Positions 41,093-45,174 of a stretch of 45,174 nt of DNA are shown one piece after another (within the stretch, counting starts at the first letter, position 1; every line of letters begins with the position of its first letter). Under the pieces are notes generated by a model, which saw only the letters and a list, made by a program, of their open reading frames with translations, had not been told where the DNA came from and made no database searches. The DNA lies in contig JAGVLX010000016.1 of the NCBI GenBank assembly GCA_020054065.1, positions 1 through 45,174 of the forward strand. The letters are read 5' to 3'. The position numbers were made by a program, and so were the translations under genes. The DNA comes from Parachlamydiales bacterium. Lineage in GTDB: Bacteria > Chlamydiota > Chlamydiia > Chlamydiales > JAEYWL01.

Positions 41093-41688
41093 TTTGCTCC
41101 CGTGCCCGCAAGTGCTGGAGTTCCATTTGGCGGTGGGTTTGGATTGGGGGCACCTGCAGCTTGCGTAGTTTCACCTTTTAATTCATCAGTCTCTTTTGGC
41201 TTTCTGGAGTCAGCGTCGGATTTCTTTTTTGAATCCTCTACAGGCGGAGTATTTTGCGTTTTATCATTTATGGTTTCAGCAAATACATAGTACAGTCCAA
41301 TTGTGGAAACGCATCCAATCCCTAGCGCTGCTAAGGCGGATCCAATGGCGATGCCAGAAACAACCACCACAGCTGTGAAGGTTCCAGCGGCGGATGCTGT
41401 ACCGACAAAAAAGATGGCAAAATCTTTCCAGCCTGCATCTTCAGGAGAGATATAGTTAACAATATAATAAGCGACTTTAGCTCCTAGGACGCCTGCTCCA
41501 ATTGGCAAGCCGCCTGCAGCGGCTAAGGCTGTCACTGCCGCATTCGAAGCAATGATGGTGACACCAAAGATTTTTTTGCCTGCAACCAAGGCTCCCACCA
41601 AGGCGGATCCTGACGCGCCATGGAACGCAGGAACGAAACTTTGAACAAGTGTGTTATAAATTTCAGTGCCGACTGGTTTCACAGCCAT
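41089..41688 (-). CDS. Hydrophobic protein with bilobed segments, Inc-like candidate
   Basis: The 199-residue protein (start 41688, MAVKPVG, preceded by GGAGA) has two long hydrophobic blocks: about 22-65 (SGSALVGALVAGKKIFGVTI and following) and about 80-130 (FAIFFVGTASAAGTFTAVVV and following). These blocks are Ala/Gly/Val-rich and are followed by a hydrophilic, Lys/Glu then Pro/Asn/Gly-rich tail. No classical signal peptide is seen. Paired hydrophobic lobes are a property of chlamydial inclusion membrane (Inc) proteins, so a secreted inclusion protein is one possibility. A plain inner-membrane protein is the alternative. The longer frame to 41721 lacks a ribosome site. Confidence 0.6.
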   Translation of the reverse strand: MAVKPVGTEIYNTLVQSFVPAFHGASGSALVGALVAGKKIFGVTIIASNAAVTALAAAGGLPIGAGVLGAKVAYYIVNYISPEDAGWKDFAIFFVGTASAAGTFTAVVVVSGIAIGSALAALGIGCVSTIGLYYVFAETINDKTQNTPPVEDSKKKSDADSRKPKETDELKGETTQAAGAPNPNPPPNGTPALAGTGAN

Positions 41689-41803
41689 AACATCTCCAAG
41701 ATTTAAAATCTTAATTAGCAACTATTTGATTTAATATCATATAAGATGTATTAATTAAATTAAAGCCATTTTAACAAAATATTTTTTATTAGGTTTTTAA
41801 ATT

Positions 41804-42865
41804 TTGCGTTATACTACCACCGGATCTGAAGTATTTGAAGCAAAAGTCGATCAAGATATGAAATTGATCGTCAAAACGTTGGCTTATTCCTCCATCGGAA
41901 CGCATCTACAAGCAATTATTTTAATCGGAGGCTATGGACGGGGAGAAGGCACCCCCTTTGCCACCCATGAGGGGCAGGTCCCGTTTAATGATTACGATCT
42001 CTTTGTGATCAGCACAGCCTCTCCGCAAACAGTCAAACCGATACTGCACCACCTAGAGGAGCTTCTCTCCAAAAAAGTGGGGATCCCGGTCGACTTGGCG
42101 TATATTCAGGAGAAAAAGTTGGCTGAGATGGAATTTTCCTTGATGAATACCGAGATGCGCCATGGGCACCGGGTCTTATTTGGCAATAAACACATTTTAG
42201 ATCAAATGCCGCCCTTTTCGATTCAAGCGCTCCCTAAAACGGAAGGGACAAGGCTTTTGATGAACCGGGGATATTTATTGTGGGAGAACGACCGGGCGTT
42301 GGAGAGCGGCGATATCGATCCGCGTCAAATCAAAAAATACATTTGGAAGAATCATCTAGCATACGGAGACTGCATTTTGTTGGCTTTTGGGGACTATGCA
42401 ATCGGCTACCAGGAAAAGCGGGACTTAATTGAAAAATACCGAAGCGATGGCTCCATTCCGGATGTGCAGCGCACCATCGATGAATATAAGCAAGCGATCG
42501 AATTTAAGCTGACCGGCAATGAGCGGCTGTGGCCGCAAGGCAATCTGCATGAACTGCAAAAAAACGCTAAAAAGCAGTTCCACACGTTTTTCCTTTGGTA
42601 TGAAGGGCGACGCTTAAAACACAAGCTTGCGTCTACCGAGAAATATCGCGAGGTTTTAGGGCGTGAGGGCTCACCCGATTATCCAAAATGGAAAGCGGCT
42701 CTACTAAATCTGTATTATTTGAAGACTCAGGCATTCGATTGGGGATGGCGTTGGCTATTGAGTTATCCGCGCAATCGAATCTTTGTCGAGCTGCTGCTGC
42801 AGTTGGAGCAGCGGGGAACGTGGAGCCCGGAACAGTTTAGAACATTGCGGGAGCGGTTTAGCTGA
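41804..42865 (+). CDS. Nucleotidyltransferase-fold protein
   Basis: The 353-residue protein has the nucleotidyltransferase motif with G42-G-YGRGEG and D63-Y-D65 (FNDYDLFVIS), so a minimal Pol-beta-like fold is likely. The rest, about 100-350, is helical and unrecognised (KKYIWKNHLAYGDCILLAF, LLNLYYLKTQAFDWGW). The start is a TTG (41804) with AGG about 11 nt before; the first in-frame ATG is at 41861, which would shorten it but keep the motif. The AP-superfamily gene follows after 2 nt, so they are coupled and may act on the same phosphoryl- or sugar-nucleotide substrate. Confidence 0.7.
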   Translation: MRYTTTGSEVFEAKVDQDMKLIVKTLAYSSIGTHLQAIILIGGYGRGEGTPFATHEGQVPFNDYDLFVISTASPQTVKPILHHLEELLSKKVGIPVDLAYIQEKKLAEMEFSLMNTEMRHGHRVLFGNKHILDQMPPFSIQALPKTEGTRLLMNRGYLLWENDRALESGDIDPRQIKKYIWKNHLAYGDCILLAFGDYAIGYQEKRDLIEKYRSDGSIPDVQRTIDEYKQAIEFKLTGNERLWPQGNLHELQKNAKKQFHTFFLWYEGRRLKHKLASTEKYREVLGREGSPDYPKWKAALLNLYYLKTQAFDWGWRWLLSYPRNRIFVELLLQLEQRGTWSPEQFRTLRERFS

Positions 42866-42867
42866 AT

Positions 42868-44013
42868 ATGAAAGGGAAACGGATTGCGTTATTTATCTTT
42901 GTCGATGCGTTAGGGTGGGAGATCTTACAAGCCCATCCGTTTTTTTTAAGCGATATAGCGAAGAACCGGCGTCGGTTGAAAACAATTTTGGGCTATTCTA
43001 GCGCGTGCGACCCCTCGATCATTTCGGGACTTACCCCTAGCGAACATGGACATTGGTCGTGCTTTTATTATTCCCCCGAAACGTGTCCCTATAAATGGGT
43101 GCGGTGGTTGGGGATTCTGCCCGATTTTCTGACCAACAACCATCGAATCCGGCACCGTTTAAGCCAGCTGATTGCGTGGGTACATGGAATCACTGGGTAT
43201 TTTCAGATCTATAACGTGCCGTTTAAATACTTACCTTATTTTGATTATGCAGAAAAAAAATGGATGTGGGAGCCTGGCGGCATGATCCGTGGCAAGTCGA
43301 TTGTGGATCTGCTTTCTGCCAAAGGCATCTCTTATTATGTCAAAGGTCCGCACACCAGTGATGTCCAGCAGTGGAAAGAGGTCGAGCAAGCCATTGATCA
43401 GCAAAAAATTGAATTTGCTTATTTGTTTTTGGGAAAATTGGATGCCTTGATGCATGGATGGGGCACGCGCGATCGCAGCGTGGGAGAGTTATTAGGAGAG
43501 TACGACCGGCTCATCCGCAACTTGATCAAGCGGGCTGAAGAGCATTATGAGCAGGTAGACTGGTATGTGTTTTCCGATCATGGCATGCATAACGTGCAAC
43601 AGCCGGTCGATTTGCAAAAGGTGATTGACCGGCTTGACCTCGTTTATGGAAAAGATTATGCGGCGATGTACGATTCGACGATGGCCCGCTTTTGGTTTTT
43701 AAACGACCCAGCCAAGCAAAAAATCACACACGCTTTGCAGCAAGTGCCTGAAGGGCGCTGGATGCTCGAGAAGGAACTGAGGGAGCTTGGCGTCTATTTT
43801 CCTGACCATCAGTATGGAGATGCGATCTTTTTAATGCATTCAAACATGTTGATTGTTCCCAGTTACATGGGAGCAAAAATGATTGCCGGAATGCACGGCT
43901 ACCATCCGGATGATGCGGATTCGTATGCGGCTATCCTCAGCAACCGCAATTTAAACGACCAAAATCTGGAGAGCATTAAAGATATTTTCCGATTGATGGA
44001 GAAATCTCTTTAA
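42868..44013 (+). CDS. Alkaline phosphatase superfamily phosphodiesterase/pyrophosphatase
   Basis: The 381-residue protein has metal ligands in order: D13 (FVDALGWE), nucleophile S50 (DPSIISGLTPSEHGH), D192/H196 (GKLDALMHGWG), D237-H (FSDHGMHN) and H343 (GMHGYHPDD). This matches nucleotide pyrophosphatase/phosphodiesterase-type enzymes. It lacks a signal peptide, so it is probably cytosolic, unlike most family members. It is coupled to the nucleotidyltransferase gene by a 2-nt gap. The substrate is unknown; lipid- or sugar-linked phosphates would fit the pair. Confidence 0.85.
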   Translation: MKGKRIALFIFVDALGWEILQAHPFFLSDIAKNRRRLKTILGYSSACDPSIISGLTPSEHGHWSCFYYSPETCPYKWVRWLGILPDFLTNNHRIRHRLSQLIAWVHGITGYFQIYNVPFKYLPYFDYAEKKWMWEPGGMIRGKSIVDLLSAKGISYYVKGPHTSDVQQWKEVEQAIDQQKIEFAYLFLGKLDALMHGWGTRDRSVGELLGEYDRLIRNLIKRAEEHYEQVDWYVFSDHGMHNVQQPVDLQKVIDRLDLVYGKDYAAMYDSTMARFWFLNDPAKQKITHALQQVPEGRWMLEKELRELGVYFPDHQYGDAIFLMHSNMLIVPSYMGAKMIAGMHGYHPDDADSYAAILSNRNLNDQNLESIKDIFRLMEKSL

Positions 44014-44068
44014 GACCAAGACAAACTATCATCCTGTATGCCGTGTGGGTCCTGTTTGTCCTGGTCTT
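44012..44068. repeat. Inverted nonamer repeat after the phosphodiesterase gene
   Basis: Arms 44012-44026 and 44054-44068 pair with one mismatch over 15 nt. The loop and right arm read as 9-nt units (tatcatcct, gtatgccgt, gtgggtcct, gtttgtcct). No T-run follows, so it is not a typical intrinsic terminator. Confidence 0.75.
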
Positions 44069-44097
44069 GTTATTAAGCTTTAACTATACTCCTGCCT

Positions 44098-45174
44098 ATG
44101 TTTCGATTTAGCTGGAGCCGTTACGGCCGCATCCTTTTTGTCTGCTTCTTTCTAGGTTTTATCTACTATTTGCTAAAGCCAGTCAAAGATGCATTGATTG
44201 TGACCGCGCCCGATGCGGGTGCCGAAGCGATTCCCTTCGTAAAAGCCTGGCTGCTTTTTCCCTTATCAATCGGTTTGGCGGCATTGTTTATCAGAATGAC
44301 CCAATCATATTCACTAACCACCATCTTTCATTTTTTTGTCGCATCGTTCCTGCTTTTTTTTGTGATCTTTGCCTTCCTCCTCTATCCCTACCGGGAATCG
44401 CTGCAACTTACTCACTTCGCCGATGAGCTGCAGACCTATTTGCCGGCAGGCTGGAAAGGGTTTTGCGCCCTCTTCCGCTATTGGACTTATTGCCTTTACT
44501 TCATCTTGGCCGAAAGCTGGGGGACCATCATCTGCTGCGTCCTATTTTGGACCATTGTCAATGAATTCACCGTTTTGGAAGATGCAGGGGAATTTTATCC
44601 GGCCCTTATCCTGTCTGGCAATATCTCGGCGATCATCGCTGGCAGTGTCAGCGCGTATATCGCTTCCTTGGCAGAAACGCTTTATTTTCCTCTTGGAACG
44701 AATGCATGGGAACAAATCTTATATCATCAAACCCTACTCATCTTAGTGAGTGGACTAGCTGCTATCCAGCTACTGCACGGTATCGACTTGCCCAACCGGC
44801 TAAAAGCCTCCCACGACCAGCCGCGGGTACCCGTACGCCGGGCGCTTCTGGAAGTGCTTAAAAACCGCCACTTGTTTGCTCTTTCAATCATGACCTTAGC
44901 GTTTAACCTTTTCATTAACCTGTCCGAAGTGGTGTGGAAAGATCAAGTAGGAAAAGCTTATGCGGATCCGTTTGAATATAGCAGTTACATGAATCAGGTG
45001 ACATTTGCCATTGGGATCGTCTCCAGCATCATTACGCTGGCCATCTGCGGCAATGCGTTGAAATATTTTGGATGGACGGCGACCGCTCTACTGACACCGC
45101 TCATTGTGCTCACTTTTGGGGCATTTTTCTATAGCTCCATCTTATTTGAGACCCAACTCCCGTTCATTGCCCTC
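44098..45174 (+). CDS. Nucleotide transport protein (NTT, ATP/ADP translocase family), partial
   Basis: The frame is open from ATG 44098 to the right edge: 359 residues, C-terminus missing (full NTTs are about 500-530). It has many hydrophobic segments, beginning ILFVCFFLGFIYYLLKPVKD, with the charged YPYRESLQLTHFADELQTYL loop and FTVLEDAGEFYPALILSGNI that are typical of chlamydial and rickettsial NTTs. NTTs exchange or import host nucleotides or NAD across the inner membrane. The isoform, and whether the substrate is ATP/ADP or other nucleotides, cannot be told. It has its own region after a repeat and no clear ribosome site. Confidence 0.9.
   Translation, partial: MFRFSWSRYGRILFVCFFLGFIYYLLKPVKDALIVTAPDAGAEAIPFVKAWLLFPLSIGLAALFIRMTQSYSLTTIFHFFVASFLLFFVIFAFLLYPYRESLQLTHFADELQTYLPAGWKGFCALFRYWTYCLYFILAESWGTIICCVLFWTIVNEFTVLEDAGEFYPALILSGNISAIIAGSVSAYIASLAETLYFPLGTNAWEQILYHQTLLILVSGLAAIQLLHGIDLPNRLKASHDQPRVPVRRALLEVLKNRHLFALSIMTLAFNLFINLSEVVWKDQVGKAYADPFEYSSYMNQVTFAIGIVSSIITLAICGNALKYFGWTATALLTPLIVLTFGAFFYSSILFETQLPFIAL

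Overview
The window looks like chromosome from an environmental chlamydia (order Parachlamydiales). Several gene pairs match arrangements I recall from Chlamydia trachomatis: lpdA-lipA, gpsA next to a eukaryote-like UDP-sugar pyrophosphorylase, ruvC-ruvA, and nth-mnmE diverging from psd. A chlamydial nucleotide-transporter (NTT) gene runs off the right edge. A heptosyltransferase, proline catabolism, a NamZ-type muramidase and a branched-chain 2-oxoacid dehydrogenase go beyond what pathogenic Chlamydia carry. The assignment rests on protein resemblance and gene order read by eye; no search was run.

Layout. 1-5.1 kb: a MmgE/PrpD gene, then an AT-rich lanthipeptide-type operon on + (small Cys-rich peptide, LanM-like dehydratase without a cyclase domain, NisT-like ABC exporter). 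5.2-9.9 kb (-): bkd operon (E1 alpha, E1 beta, E2) with a PP2C phosphatase gene as its last cistron. 10.2-12.2 kb (+): TPR protein, YbgC-like thioesterase, CoiA-like protein. 12.2-14.6 kb (-): lpdA-lipA, which would supply E3 and lipoate to the bkd complex. 14.7-16.7 kb: two lipoproteins and a zinc-ribbon membrane protein. 17.1-22.2 kb (-): heptosyltransferase, UDP-sugar pyrophosphorylase, gpsA, NAD(P)H-hydrate repair enzyme. 22.3-25.6 kb (+): coiled-coil protein, ruvC, ruvA, GMP-reductase-like gene. 25.8-30.2 kb (-): mnmE, nth, a 49-residue lipoprotein not found among longer ORFs, and a YXWGXW/Gln-rich secreted protein. 30.3-31.6 kb (+): secreted protein and psd. 31.8-39.6 kb (-): putA, uvrD-type helicase, and a separate serine hydrolase. 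39.8-45.2 kb: namZ, a hydrophobic Inc-like protein (-), a nucleotidyltransferase/phosphodiesterase pair and the NTT gene.

Metabolically, bkd + lpdA + lipA, putA and the PrpD-family enzyme suggest use of host-derived branched-chain amino acids and proline, with propionyl units possibly entering a methylcitrate route (inference).

Almost every intergenic gap holds degenerate repeats with an 8- or 9-nt period (cores like CCAGGATA, ACAGGACA, CACAGAGA), often as long inverted pairs. They run into neighbouring reading frames and provide stop codons or C-terminal residues for several genes. No tRNA, rRNA, CRISPR array or insertion sequence was seen.
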